64,000 nucleotides of DNA, taken from assembly GCA_028047635.1 (NCBI GenBank), contig JAOFXR010000003.1, positions 37,057 through 101,056 of the forward strand, written 5' to 3'. Positions within the stretch are counted from its first letter, which is position 1, and every line of letters starts with the position of its first letter. This DNA is from Verrucomicrobiales bacterium (lineage in GTDB: Bacteria > Verrucomicrobiota > Verrucomicrobiia > Verrucomicrobiales > DEV007). This document shows positions 17,114-25,578 of the stretch, piece by piece. The translations under genes and the position numbers were made by a program. The notes under the pieces were generated by a model, which had not been told where the DNA came from, made no database searches, and was given only the letters and a program-made list of their open reading frames with translations.

Positions 17114-18013
17114 ATGACACGCGCTCTACTCTTCGCATTCCCGATTCTTTTTCAAGCCTCGCTGCTCTTCGCAGCCCCCGAACCTTCAGAAGTGATTTCA
17201 GTCTGGCCGGACCTGGCTCCGGGCGAGACGACTAAAAAGACTGGCGATGCGCTGCCTCCCCGCGAAACGGATAAGCCGACGATCACCCGGGTTGAAAATA
17301 TCACCTCACCGACGCTCGCCATTTTTCCAGCTCCTGCCGACAAAGCCAACGGAGTGGGTGTCCTCATTCTTCCCGGCGGCGGATTCGGTAAAGTCGTCCC
17401 GGACATGGAAGGTTCCGAAGCGGCCGCATGGCTCAATGGAATCGGAATCAGTGCCTTTGTTCTCAGCTACCGTACGACCACAGGAGCGGATGAACCAATT
17501 ACTGAGAAGCGATGGTTGCGCCCCGTTCAGGATTCTCAGCGCGCGATGCGATATCTTCGACAGCACGCTTCGAAGTTGAAGCTCGATCCGGCTAAAATAG
17601 GATTGCTCGGTTTTTCAGCAGGCGGCCAGGCAGCGGCGATTCATCTCACCCAAGAGAAGGCGCTCTACGATGCCATTGATGAGATCGATCAAGCGAATCA
17701 CCGTCCGGATTTTTCGATGCTCGTTTATCCATGGAATGTGGTGGACAAGAATACCGGGGAGTTAATGCCGGAGATCGTCCCCAGCGAAAAAATGCCACCG
17801 GGATTTATCGTTCACACCGATGATGACAAATCGTCATCGCTCGGAGCCGCCCTCATTTACCTCGGCATGAAAAAGCACGGTGTATCAGGCGAGCTTCACG
17901 TCTATCAGAGCGGTGGCCATGGCTATGGCACTCGCGATCGTCCTGACTCGGTGATTGGAACGTGGACGGACCGGGGAACGGAATGGTTGAGGCTGAGAGA
18001 TCTTGCTAACTGA
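17114..18013 (+). CDS. secreted alpha/beta hydrolase (BD-FAE/acetylesterase-like)
   Basis: About 299 residues from the ATG at 17114, preceded by CTGGAGC as a ribosome-binding site and starting a signal peptide (MTRALLFAFPILFQASLLFA). The fold landmarks are ILPGGGFGKV (oxyanion region), GLLGFSAGGQAA with the nucleophile serine in GFSAG, an acid in HTDDDKSSS and the histidine in SGGHGYG. The sequence fits esterases that deacetylate or de-esterify plant or algal polysaccharides, but the substrate is not certain. Third in the cluster of secreted rightward genes. Confidence 0.87.
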   Translation: MTRALLFAFPILFQASLLFAAPEPSEVISVWPDLAPGETTKKTGDALPPRETDKPTITRVENITSPTLAIFPAPADKANGVGVLILPGGGFGKVVPDMEGSEAAAWLNGIGISAFVLSYRTTTGADEPITEKRWLRPVQDSQRAMRYLRQHASKLKLDPAKIGLLGFSAGGQAAAIHLTQEKALYDAIDEIDQANHRPDFSMLVYPWNVVDKNTGELMPEIVPSEKMPPGFIVHTDDDKSSSLGAALIYLGMKKHGVSGELHVYQSGGHGYGTRDRPDSVIGTWTDRGTEWLRLRDLAN

Positions 18014-18062
18014 AAACGGAGTCTCCGGGGGCTTCCCTCGGAGATGGAAGCGCACGCGCCCA

Positions 18063-18908
18063 TCACTCTCCGAGTGATGAGCCAGAGCCCTCAAGGTCGC
18101 TCGCATTTCCAAATCGCCATTGGGTTGGACTTTGCCCCGTCTGTTTTCGGAACCACCTCGCGAAATAGTTCTGATCGTCGAATCCGATCGCGGACCCAAT
18201 TCGTCCGATTGTATCCGGGGTATCTTTCAAAAGCCGGTAACACACTTCCAAACGGGCTCTATTGAGAACCTGTCCCACCGTCATACCGGTTTCGTCTCCC
18301 AATTGTCGATTGAGATGATCAAGTGTCCGGCCCAGTTCCACTGCGATACATTGCGGAGTCAGCCCGGAAAGTTCGTTTTTCCCAATCACCCGCAGGACGG
18401 CTGAAGAGACGGGGCCACCCACTGGAACCTGATCCCCTTCCCTCAAAGCCTCTTCGATTTCTCCGAGAATGCGCAGGATACGACTCGCAATCGCGACAGA
18501 GGAGGGGTTCTTCTTTCGCTGCAGCGTATTCAGGTCAAAGAGACGACTCTCGACAGTTGCCAGCTGGTTTCGACTCAGAGCTCCCTGATCCGGCCACGCT
18601 TCACCTGAAGTCGTTTCCAGATCAATCGCCAGACAAATCGGACTCGCTGCTTTGGACTTCACGAAGCGATGCTTCTTTCCCGGTGGAATCGAAAGCACCG
18701 TTCCTCTCGAAACGGGAACGACGATTTCATCGAGATGCTGCTCCCCCACCCCTCTGAGGTAGAGCAAGACCTGTTGGAAGTCATGAACGTGCTCGCTCAA
18801 CTTTTCAACACGAGGCATGTGGCGGTTCAGAGCAACACGTCTCAAGACAATCCCAGGAAGGGCGATCTTCAAATCCTCAAGAAGAATTGGCTGCATCTCA
18901 TCACTCAT
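18063..18908 (-). CDS. AraC family transcriptional regulator
   Basis: 281 residues. The N-terminal cupin-like part includes SEHVHDFQQVLLYLRG and VSRGTVLSIPPGKKHRFV. The C-terminal 100 residues form the AraC double helix-turn-helix (GLTPQCIAVELGRTLDHLNRQLG, then IGRIGSAIGFDDQNYFARWFRK and SPTQWR). It is divergent from the aldolase/isomerase/dehydrogenase operon, 60 bases from its start, and is the probable regulator of that operon. The inducer is unknown but is likely a sugar or polyol handled by the operon. Confidence 0.9.
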   Translation of the reverse strand: MSDEMQPILLEDLKIALPGIVLRRVALNRHMPRVEKLSEHVHDFQQVLLYLRGVGEQHLDEIVVPVSRGTVLSIPPGKKHRFVKSKAASPICLAIDLETTSGEAWPDQGALSRNQLATVESRLFDLNTLQRKKNPSSVAIASRILRILGEIEEALREGDQVPVGGPVSSAVLRVIGKNELSGLTPQCIAVELGRTLDHLNRQLGDETGMTVGQVLNRARLEVCYRLLKDTPDTIGRIGSAIGFDDQNYFARWFRKQTGQSPTQWRFGNASDLEGSGSSLGE

Positions 18909-18968
18909 TCATAAAACGATATCGCTTTTGTGCTAATTTGTCCGCTTTTATTCTCACGGATATTTCAT
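18909..18968. promoter_or_regulatory. 60-bp divergent control region of catabolic operon
   Basis: Only 60 bases separate the ATG of the minus-strand AraC regulator (18908) from the ATG of the DHDPS-like gene (18969). Both promoters and the AraC operator must fit here or overlap the coding ends. The sequence is AT-rich (AAAACGATATCGCTTTTGTG). I cannot mark a specific operator. Confidence 0.4.
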
Positions 18969-20072
18969 ATGAGACGTATTCTTGAAAACATGATTCAGAA
19001 TCCTTCCGAACTCACGCCGACGACGACCTGGCAGGAAACCATTTGGAGCCAAACCTCCGAGGCGGCCCTTTCCAATCACACGAATGCTCCGCGGCTCTGC
19101 GTCGCGACCTACCTTCCCTTCGCCGATGGAAAACCGGACTGGGCTGGATTCGAGCGCAGCATTCAATGGATGCTCGACTGCGCGGAAGCGTTCGGAGTCG
19201 AAATTGTCTTCGTTTTAAATGCCGACACCGGATTCATTTTCAATCTCAGCACCGAACTTTACGAAGAGGTGCTTCGCCGCTTCCGTGCCGCTTTTCCCGA
19301 ACCTAAGATCATCTGCGGAACCACCGCGGTGGGCGCATCAGGGGACACTTTTCAAGCCAACTGGTATCGCCCTCATCTCGAAATCGCCCAGCAGTTCGAC
19401 AACGTCGAGGTCATGGTGATGACTTCCCAGCTACTGAATCAACTCGGCCCCGAGTCTCGACGGGATGCCTACTTTGAGATTGCTGAAATGATCTCAGTCC
19501 CTGCGATTGCCCACGCCCTCGAACCCTCCTTCGTTCCCTGGGCGACGCCGTTTGATCCGTGGCTGCTTCACGAGATCGCAAGCCACAACACCTATGTTGG
19601 GGGGAAAATTTCGACCCTCGACGAGCCACACTTTCTTTATTGGGCGGCAATGTGCCGTGACCTCGATCTGAACTTCTCTCCCCACAGCGGAGACGACTTC
19701 GGCATCGCTACGGCGATTAAGGTCGGAGAGCCCCTTCTGATCGGGGCCGGAGTTTCCGCCTGTCCGCTCATTTGTGCCGCCAAGCAGATGTGGCAAACCG
19801 CTCCACTCGACACTCGTGTTTACAAACTCTTCGAAGCGTTTCAATCACTTGAAGATGCCGTCTTTCGACTCAACCCGAAAGGTAGCGCCGCTGACTACAA
19901 GCACAGCACGGCTCATGTGCTCAAACATCTCGGCCTGATCGACTCAACGGAAATCCACCCTGAGTGCACTGACCTTCGCCCCGAAAATGAAGCGGCCCGA
20001 ATGCTCGAAGCAATGCAGCGCCCCCTTCGTGTTGCTGAACGTCTCGAAATCGAACAATTTCGCCTCGCATGA
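18969..20072 (+). CDS. DHDPS/NanA-superfamily aldolase-like protein
   Basis: About 367 residues from the ATG at 18969. The sequence follows the (beta/alpha)8 pattern of the dihydrodipicolinate synthase family: LCVATYLPFADGKPDWAGFE at strand 1, the lysine in NTYVGGKISTLDE where the Schiff-base lysine sits, and GDDFGIATAIKVGEPLLIGAG corresponding to the family's later active-site strand. A role as pyruvate- or ketose-type aldolase/lyase is likely, but the substrate is unknown. It overlaps the next gene by four bases (ATGA). First gene of an AraC-controlled operon with an isomerase/epimerase and a dehydrogenase. Confidence 0.82.
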   Translation: MRRILENMIQNPSELTPTTTWQETIWSQTSEAALSNHTNAPRLCVATYLPFADGKPDWAGFERSIQWMLDCAEAFGVEIVFVLNADTGFIFNLSTELYEEVLRRFRAAFPEPKIICGTTAVGASGDTFQANWYRPHLEIAQQFDNVEVMVMTSQLLNQLGPESRRDAYFEIAEMISVPAIAHALEPSFVPWATPFDPWLLHEIASHNTYVGGKISTLDEPHFLYWAAMCRDLDLNFSPHSGDDFGIATAIKVGEPLLIGAGVSACPLICAAKQMWQTAPLDTRVYKLFEAFQSLEDAVFRLNPKGSAADYKHSTAHVLKHLGLIDSTEIHPECTDLRPENEAARMLEAMQRPLRVAERLEIEQFRLA

Positions 20073-20902
20073 AACCACGTCCTTTAACCGACCTCTCCAA
20101 ACTCTGCGTCCACACCATCACCACGAAACCGTGGTCGATCGAAGAGGCGATGGATCAGTACGCTGCCGCCGGAATCGGTGGCGTTACGGTGTGGCGACAG
20201 TGGCTCGACGGGCGCGAGATCGCTGCGGTCGGAGATCAACTCCGCGAACGCAACCTCGAAATTGCGACACTTTGCCGCGGCGGGTTTTTCCCTGCCACAA
20301 CCACACAGGACCGGGAAACAGCAATTGAAGACAACCGGCTCGCGATCCGTGAAGCGGCAGCGCTCGGCGCACCCATGATTGTTCTAGTGTGCGGTGCCGT
20401 TCCCGGGCAACCCCTCGAAGAATCACGCAAGCAGATCGCTGACGGCATCGCCGCAGTTCTCCCTCTCGCTGAAGAACACAACATCAAGCTCGCGATTGAA
20501 CCGCTCCACCCTGTCTACGCGGACGACCGCAGTGCGATCAATACGATGGCCTCGGCGAACGCCGTCTGTGATCAGCTCGATCACCCACTCGTTGGAATCG
20601 CTGCCGATGTCTACCACATCTGGTGGGATCCCGATCTCGAAGCACAGATCAAACTCACTGGCGAAAAGAATCGTCTCTTCGCTTTTCACATCTGTGATTG
20701 GATGACCCCGACTGCCGACCTCCTAAACGACCGGGGTCTCATGGGCGAAGGTTGCATCGATATCCCCGGCATTCGAGCGATGGTCGAAGCCGCCGGCTTT
20801 AACGGCTTCAACGAGGTCGAAGTCTTCTCCGACCGCTGGTGGGCACGCGATCAAAACGAATTCCTCGATGCCATCAAAACGGCCTACCTAGCACACTCCT
20901 AA
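20069..20902 (+). CDS. sugar phosphate isomerase/epimerase (xylose isomerase-like TIM barrel)
   Basis: 277 residues. Pattern of AP-endonuclease-2/xylose-isomerase-like TIM barrels: LCVHTITTKPWSIEEAMDQ at the start, APMIVLVCGAVPG, KLAIEPLHPVYADDR with the metal-ligand glutamate, VGIAADVYHIWWDPDL, FAFHICDWM, GEGCIDIPGIRAMVEAAGF and NGFNEVEVFSDRWW with the last metal-ligand glutamate. Such enzymes interconvert keto-sugars or inositol derivatives using a divalent metal. Translationally coupled to the upstream aldolase-like gene. The exact substrate is not inferable. Confidence 0.88.
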   Translation: MKPRPLTDLSKLCVHTITTKPWSIEEAMDQYAAAGIGGVTVWRQWLDGREIAAVGDQLRERNLEIATLCRGGFFPATTTQDRETAIEDNRLAIREAAALGAPMIVLVCGAVPGQPLEESRKQIADGIAAVLPLAEEHNIKLAIEPLHPVYADDRSAINTMASANAVCDQLDHPLVGIAADVYHIWWDPDLEAQIKLTGEKNRLFAFHICDWMTPTADLLNDRGLMGEGCIDIPGIRAMVEAAGFNGFNEVEVFSDRWWARDQNEFLDAIKTAYLAHS

Positions 20903-20977
20903 TCAACCGCGCGAAGCGCCACACCAAACCTTTAACTTTTTACCTTTAACCTTTTTCCGCCGCTCGCGGCGAAAATT

Positions 20978-22123
20978 ATGAAAATCGGAATCATCCTAAA
21001 CGGCGTCACCGGACGCATGGGCACTAACCAACACCTCATCCGTTCCATCCTCGCGATTCGCGATCAGGGCGGCATCAAAGTGTCACCGGAACTGACCATC
21101 GAAGTCGACCCCATCCTCACGGGGCGGAACGAAAACAAACTCCGCGAGCTTGCCGAAAAACATCAAGTCGAGCGCTGGACGACCGACCTCGATTCAGCTC
21201 TCGCCGATGACTACAACCAGATCTTCTTCGACGCGAGTTCCACTTTGCACCGCGCTCGTTTCATTGAAATGGCGGCCAAGGCCGGTAAAGCAATCTATTG
21301 CGAAAAACCCACCGCTGTCGAAACCAAAGAAGCGGTTCGACTGGCTCAGGTGTGCCGCGACGCCGGAGTCAAAAACGGCGTGGTTCAGGACAAGCTCTGG
21401 CTCACTGGAATTCGGAAGTTAAAGACGCTCATCGACCAGGGATTCTTCGGAGAGATTCTCTCGGTGCGCGGCGAGTTTGGTTACTGGGTGTTCACCGGCC
21501 ACGATGACGATCAGCCAATCCAACGCCCGAGCTGGAACTACCGCAAGGAAGACGGCGGCGGCATCATCATCGACATGCTTTGCCACTGGCAATATCTCAT
21601 CGATAAAACCTTCGGAAAAATCAAAGGCGTTTCCTGCCTTGGAGCGACTCACATTCCCGAGCGTATCGACGAAGCGGGCAAGGCTTACGAGTGCACCGCC
21701 GACGACAGCTGCTACGCGACCTTCGAGCTGGAGAATGGAATCGTTTGCCAGTTCAACAGTTCCTGGGACGTGCGAGTGCGACGCGATGACCTCTTTGTCA
21801 TGAATGTCGACGGCACGAAAGGTTCCGCCACGGTTGGTCTGAGAAAGTGCTGGGTGCAGTCACTCGGGACGACGCCGAAGCCGGTTTGGAATCCTGACAT
21901 TGATCAACCAATCGACTTTTACGAAGGCTGGCAGGAAGTCCCGGACGCAACGAATTACGAGAACGCCTTCAAGATTCAGTGGGAGCTCTTCATCCGCCAC
22001 GTCGCTCTCGACGAACCGTTTCCGTATGATCTCATGGAAGGTGCCAAAGGCGTGCAATTGGCGGAAGCAGGAATACAAAGCTGGGAAGAACGGAAGTGGG
22101 TCGAGCTTGAGGAACTGAAATAA
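20978..22123 (+). CDS. Gfo/Idh/MocA family oxidoreductase
   Basis: 381 residues. The N-terminal Rossmann region begins [23 protein letters not shown]. The signature [16 protein letters not shown] contains the EKP lysine that is characteristic of the family's active site. The C-terminal GFO/IDH/MocA domain includes [22 protein letters not shown] and [18 protein letters not shown], with the expected aspartate and histidine. An NAD(P)-dependent dehydrogenase of a sugar or inositol. It lies 75 bases after the isomerase on the same strand and completes the probable catabolic operon. Confidence 0.92.
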   Translation: MKIGIILNGVTGRMGTNQHLIRSILAIRDQGGIKVSPELTIEVDPILTGRNENKLRELAEKHQVERWTTDLDSALADDYNQIFFDASSTLHRARFIEMAAKAGKAIYCEKPTAVETKEAVRLAQVCRDAGVKNGVVQDKLWLTGIRKLKTLIDQGFFGEILSVRGEFGYWVFTGHDDDQPIQRPSWNYRKEDGGGIIIDMLCHWQYLIDKTFGKIKGVSCLGATHIPERIDEAGKAYECTADDSCYATFELENGIVCQFNSSWDVRVRRDDLFVMNVDGTKGSATVGLRKCWVQSLGTTPKPVWNPDIDQPIDFYEGWQEVPDATNYENAFKIQWELFIRHVALDEPFPYDLMEGAKGVQLAEAGIQSWEERKWVELEELK

Positions 22124-22203
22124 AACGGCGTAAAAGATTAGAGGCTCCGGATTGGCCCCAATCGCCACTTGAAAAACCGTTCGTTTTCACGTACGCTTCC
22201 AAT

Positions 22204-22446
22204 ATGAAGACAGTCACAGCCACCTCCGCTCGTTCGGATCTCTATCAGTTGATCGACTCGACATTGGAGGAACACCAGCCTGTGCAAATTACCGGCAAGC
22301 GCGGTAACGCGGTTTTGGTCGGCGAGCAGGATTGGAATTCCATTCAGGAAACTCTCTATCTTCTGGGGATACCCGGGATGCGGGAATCCATTCAAGAAGG
22401 AATGGCCGAATCGATTGACTCCTGCAGCGACGAAATCGATCTATGA
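22204..22446 (+). CDS. yefM: antitoxin, YefM/Phd family
   Basis: 80 residues starting MKTVTATSARSDLYQLIDST, the DNA-binding N-terminus of Phd/YefM antitoxins, followed by EEHQPVQITGKRGNAVLVGEQDW and an acidic C-terminal tail that would wrap the toxin. Overlaps the toxin gene by four bases, the usual antitoxin-first order. Expected to repress its own operon together with the toxin. Confidence 0.93.
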   Translation: MKTVTATSARSDLYQLIDSTLEEHQPVQITGKRGNAVLVGEQDWNSIQETLYLLGIPGMRESIQEGMAESIDSCSDEIDL

Positions 22447-22706
22447 GCTATCGAGTCGTTTATACACGACAGGCGAAGAAAGATGCTAAAAAGCTCAAAG
22501 CAACGCCTTTGGCAAAGAAAGCAAAAGAACTCCTCGCTTTAGTTTCCGAAGATCCTTTCGCGGCACCACCTTCTTTCGAGGCGCTCGTTGGCGATCTCAC
22601 TGGTGCGTATTCTCGACGAATCAACATTCAACATCGGCTCGTTTACGAGGTTCTTGAAGAGGAAAAAGTGGTGAAGGTTTTGAGAATGTGGACGCACTAT
22701 GAGTGA
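22443..22706 (+). CDS. yoeB: YoeB-family mRNA interferase toxin
   Basis: 87 residues, the normal YoeB size. It has the RelE/YoeB fold pattern YRVVYTRQAKKDAKKLK, DPFAAPPSFEALVGDLTGAYSRRIN and the C-terminal HRLVYEVLEEEKVVKVLRMWTHYE. The catalytic glutamate, arginine and terminal His-Tyr region are all present, so the toxin appears intact. YoeB cleaves mRNA at the ribosomal A site. Coupled to the yefM-type antitoxin gene. Confidence 0.94.
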   Translation: MSYRVVYTRQAKKDAKKLKATPLAKKAKELLALVSEDPFAAPPSFEALVGDLTGAYSRRINIQHRLVYEVLEEEKVVKVLRMWTHYE

Positions 22707-22782
22707 AAGAATATTTTCGCCCGCCCTCCGTGCACCAAATAGATCAATTTGGATAAGGGCAAAGATGATCATGACGAACTCC

Positions 22783-22849
22783 CTGGGAGCGCTGACGTCC
22801 TCGTCGGCAGCAGAGGCAGTGAAGCCGACGGGGACGTCAGCCCTCCCAG
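22783..22849. repeat. long near-perfect inverted repeat (REP/MITE-like) abutting uppS stop
   Basis: Arms at 22783-22808 and 22824-22849 are complementary at 24 of 26 positions around a 15-base loop. The left arm starts CTGGGAGCGCTGACGTCC and the right arm ends GACGTCAGCCCTCCCAG. It sits between the yoeB stop (22706) and the uppS stop codon, which begins at 22850, the next base. There is no T-run, so it is not a classical terminator, though a hairpin this strong could protect 3' ends of convergent transcripts. Confidence 0.9.
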
Positions 22850-23581
22850 TCAGACATCCTCACTCAATCCCCCAAACCTCCGTTGCCTTTTTTGGTAATC
22901 TTCGATCGCGGCGTTGAGATGCTCGCTGCGGAAGTCGGGCCAGAGGACGTCGGTGATGTGGATCTCGGAGTAGCTGATTTGCCAGAGTAGAAAGTTGGAA
23001 ATCCGGAACTCTCCGCTCGTGCGCACGAGCAAATCAGGATCAGGGATCCCGGCGGTGTAAAGATGCTCAGCAAAGATCTCGTTGTTAAGATCAGCGGAAT
23101 CCATTTCGCCGGCGACGGCTTTGTCCATGAGACTGCGGGCGGCATCGACGATCTCTTCGCGCGATCCATAACTGAGCGCGACAATAAGAGTGAGCCCGTC
23201 ATTCCCGTCGAGCTTCTCGATGGATTTTTTGAGAAGCTTTTGGGTTTTGTCAGGGAGACGGTGGATCTGGCCAATCACCTTGAGCCGGATGTTGTTCTTC
23301 ATCAGGCTGGAGGTTTTTTCCTTGATGAAGTGCGCGAGCAAATTCATGAGCGCGTTGACCTCGCTCTCGGGACGCGTCCAGTTCTCTGAGCTGAAAGCGT
23401 AGAGCGTCAGAAATTTGATTCCCGCCTCACCGCAGGATTCAAGACAAGCCTCGACCGACTCAGCTCCGGCACGATGACCGTCACGGCGGGGAAGCCCTTT
23501 GGCTTTGGCCCAACGACCATTGCCATCCATGATTACGGCAACGTGCTGCGGAATGGGTTTTTCCGGATCAATCGTTGCCAT
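22850..23581 (-). CDS. uppS: undecaprenyl diphosphate synthase
   Basis: 243 residues with all cis-prenyltransferase motifs: VAVIMDGNGRWAKAKGLPRRDGHRAG with the catalytic Asp, LTLYAFSSENW, and PDLLVRTSGEFRISNFLLWQ. It condenses eight isopentenyl units on farnesyl diphosphate to make the lipid carrier for peptidoglycan. Its start lies 18 bases from the stop of purA on the same strand, so the two are probably co-transcribed. Cytoplasmic or peripheral membrane. Confidence 0.97.
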   Translation of the reverse strand: MATIDPEKPIPQHVAVIMDGNGRWAKAKGLPRRDGHRAGAESVEACLESCGEAGIKFLTLYAFSSENWTRPESEVNALMNLLAHFIKEKTSSLMKNNIRLKVIGQIHRLPDKTQKLLKKSIEKLDGNDGLTLIVALSYGSREEIVDAARSLMDKAVAGEMDSADLNNEIFAEHLYTAGIPDPDLLVRTSGEFRISNFLLWQISYSEIHITDVLWPDFRSEHLNAAIEDYQKRQRRFGGLSEDV

Positions 23582-23599
23582 AGTGTGGGGAGAGAAAAA

Positions 23600-24874
23600 T
23601 CAACGAACGATCGTCTGATCGCGGGCAGGTCCCACACCGATCATGCTGACCGGAGTTTCCGTCTCCGCCTCGATGCGAGCGAGGTAGGCCTTTGCGTTCT
23701 CAGGAAGATCGTCGTAGTGCTGAACTTTGGTCGTGTTGCAATTCCAACCGGGAAGGTTGTCGTAGACAGGAACGACGCGTTCGAAATCTTTCGCGGCTGC
23801 GGGTGGAAGGGTCAGCTTTTCCCCATCGAGCTCGTAGTGAGTGCAGACGGGAATTTCTTCGCAGTCGTCAAGACCGTCGAGAATCGTAATCGCGAGATCA
23901 GTGAATCCGTTGACCATTGATGCATAGCGCACGAGAACAAGGTCGAGCCAACCGCAGCGACGCTTACGTCCTGTCGTGGCACCGAATTCACGGCCCATTT
24001 TGTGAAACTGATCCGCAAGAGTGTCGTTCTGAGTGGGGAAAGGCCCTTCACCGACACGAGTGGTATAAGCCTTCGTGACGCCGACAACCCGATCGATCTT
24101 GTGCGGAGGCACTCCGGAACCGGTGCAGGCACCACCGGAAGTCGTGTTGGAAGAAGTCACGTAGGGGTAAGTTCCCTGATCGATGTCGAGGTAAGTTCCC
24201 TGGGCGCCCTCGAAAAGAAGTGACCTACCCGCCTTCATATCACGGTGCAGAATCTCCACCGTGTCCGCGCAGTAGGGAGCAAGGCGCTCTGCCGCAGCGA
24301 GAAGATCCCGCCCGATCGCTTCGGCATCGAGCTTTTCCATTCCGACGGATTCAAAGAGGACGTTGCAATCGGCGATACGAGCATTGAGGCGCTCAATGAA
24401 ATTAATAGGATCGCCGACGAGGTCGTGGAGACGGAAACCAATGCGGTCGACTTTGTCACCGTAGGTTGGCCCGATGCCGCGCTTGGTCGTTCCGATTTTG
24501 CTGTCGCCTTTCTTTGCCTCTTTATAGGCGTCCATCTCGCGATGAAATGGCATCACGAGATGGGCTCGATTAGAAATGCGAAGATTGTCCGGGCTGATCT
24601 TGATCCCCTTGGCAATAAGACCGTCGATCTCTCCGAGCAATGACACAGGGTCCATGACGACACCATTTCCGATGACGCAGGATTTTTCGGGCCAGAGAAT
24701 GCCGGAGGGAATGAGGTGAAGGATATACTCGACGCCGTCTGTGATGACGGTGTGGCCAGCGTTGTTCCCGCCTTGAGCGCGGACAACGACGTCCGTTTTT
24801 TCCGTGAGAAGATCAACGATCTTTCCTTTTCCTTCGTCACCCCACTGGGCGCCAATAACTATGGTATTCGACAT
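23600..24874 (-). CDS. purA: adenylosuccinate synthetase
   Basis: 424 residues. Glycine-rich P-loop GAQWGDEGKGKIVDLL at the N-terminus, NNAGHTV, the GTKRGIGPTYGDK signature, FEGAQGTYLDIDQGTYPYVTSSN and the GRKRRCGWLDLV segment are all present. It converts IMP and aspartate to adenylosuccinate with GTP, the first committed step to AMP. First gene of a likely purA-uppS unit. Confidence 0.97.
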   Translation of the reverse strand: MSNTIVIGAQWGDEGKGKIVDLLTEKTDVVVRAQGGNNAGHTVITDGVEYILHLIPSGILWPEKSCVIGNGVVMDPVSLLGEIDGLIAKGIKISPDNLRISNRAHLVMPFHREMDAYKEAKKGDSKIGTTKRGIGPTYGDKVDRIGFRLHDLVGDPINFIERLNARIADCNVLFESVGMEKLDAEAIGRDLLAAAERLAPYCADTVEILHRDMKAGRSLLFEGAQGTYLDIDQGTYPYVTSSNTTSGGACTGSGVPPHKIDRVVGVTKAYTTRVGEGPFPTQNDTLADQFHKMGREFGATTGRKRRCGWLDLVLVRYASMVNGFTDLAITILDGLDDCEEIPVCTHYELDGEKLTLPPAAAKDFERVVPVYDNLPGWNCNTTKVQHYDDLPENAKAYLARIEAETETPVSMIGVGPARDQTIVR

Positions 24875-25012
24875 GAGAATTCAGTGTTCTATACAGAAAA
24901 CAACAGGGGAATCTTTCACCCCAATAAGAGAGAGCGCAACGCGCAAAGAGATCAAATCGCCCGACGGGGCAACTTCATGGTTGGGTAGTAGTAACTAAAA
25001 AGACCTGATAAA

Positions 25013-25555
25013 TCAGACGGCTTTCATCGTGAAAGCGAGACCGATCACGGCAATCGCCGCAATAACAGCAACTACGCCCACGAGCGTGGCAACCATGCCC
25101 AGCGTGTCTTTCTTCACGATTTTCTCAATCGGAGAAAGATTCTTAAAATCAGCAGGCTTGGTAGAAGAGTCGGCAATCTCTGCCGCAATGCCGGATGCGT
25201 AACCACTCCCGTCACCGCCACCCATTTCGGCAGCAGGCTCTTCAGCCTCCGCGGCGGCACCATCTTCGAGGTCAAAAACCGCAAGGACTTCACCAAAACT
25301 GATCTGAGATCCGGTTTCGACGATCGCTTCGGTAACCGGCTCGCCATTGAGAAAAGTTCCATTCGTGGATCCAAGGTCGTTCACCTGATAATTACCTCTA
25401 TTGTCATTGGTAATCACAGCGTGGGATCCGGAAAGCGATCCATGATCAAGCACGATGCTGTTGTCCTCGGCACGCCCAACGGTGACTTGCTCGAGTCCAC
25501 TGATGTCGAGTGCGTAAGGTTCCTGATCGGGTAGGTAGAGTGTGATAGTCGGCAT
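25013..25555 (-). CDS. FHA-domain protein with C-terminal membrane anchor
   Basis: 180 residues. The forkhead-associated domain (about 15-95) has VGRAEDNSIVLDHGSLSGSH and VNDLGSTNGTFLNG, the phosphothreonine-recognition loop with the conserved Gly-Arg, Ser, His, Asn-Gly positions. A linker rich in Ala/Glu/Gly follows, then one hydrophobic helix at about 152-178 (GMVATLVGVVAVIAAIAVIG) at the very C-terminus. The protein is thus a tail-anchored phosphopeptide-binding adaptor. No Ser/Thr kinase is adjacent. It starts 23 bases after carA ends, on the same strand. Confidence 0.9.
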   Translation of the reverse strand: MPTITLYLPDQEPYALDISGLEQVTVGRAEDNSIVLDHGSLSGSHAVITNDNRGNYQVNDLGSTNGTFLNGEPVTEAIVETGSQISFGEVLAVFDLEDGAAAEAEEPAAEMGGGDGSGYASGIAAEIADSSTKPADFKNLSPIEKIVKKDTLGMVATLVGVVAVIAAIAVIGLAFTMKAV

Positions 25556-25578
25556 AATTTTTCCCTTTTTACTACAAA

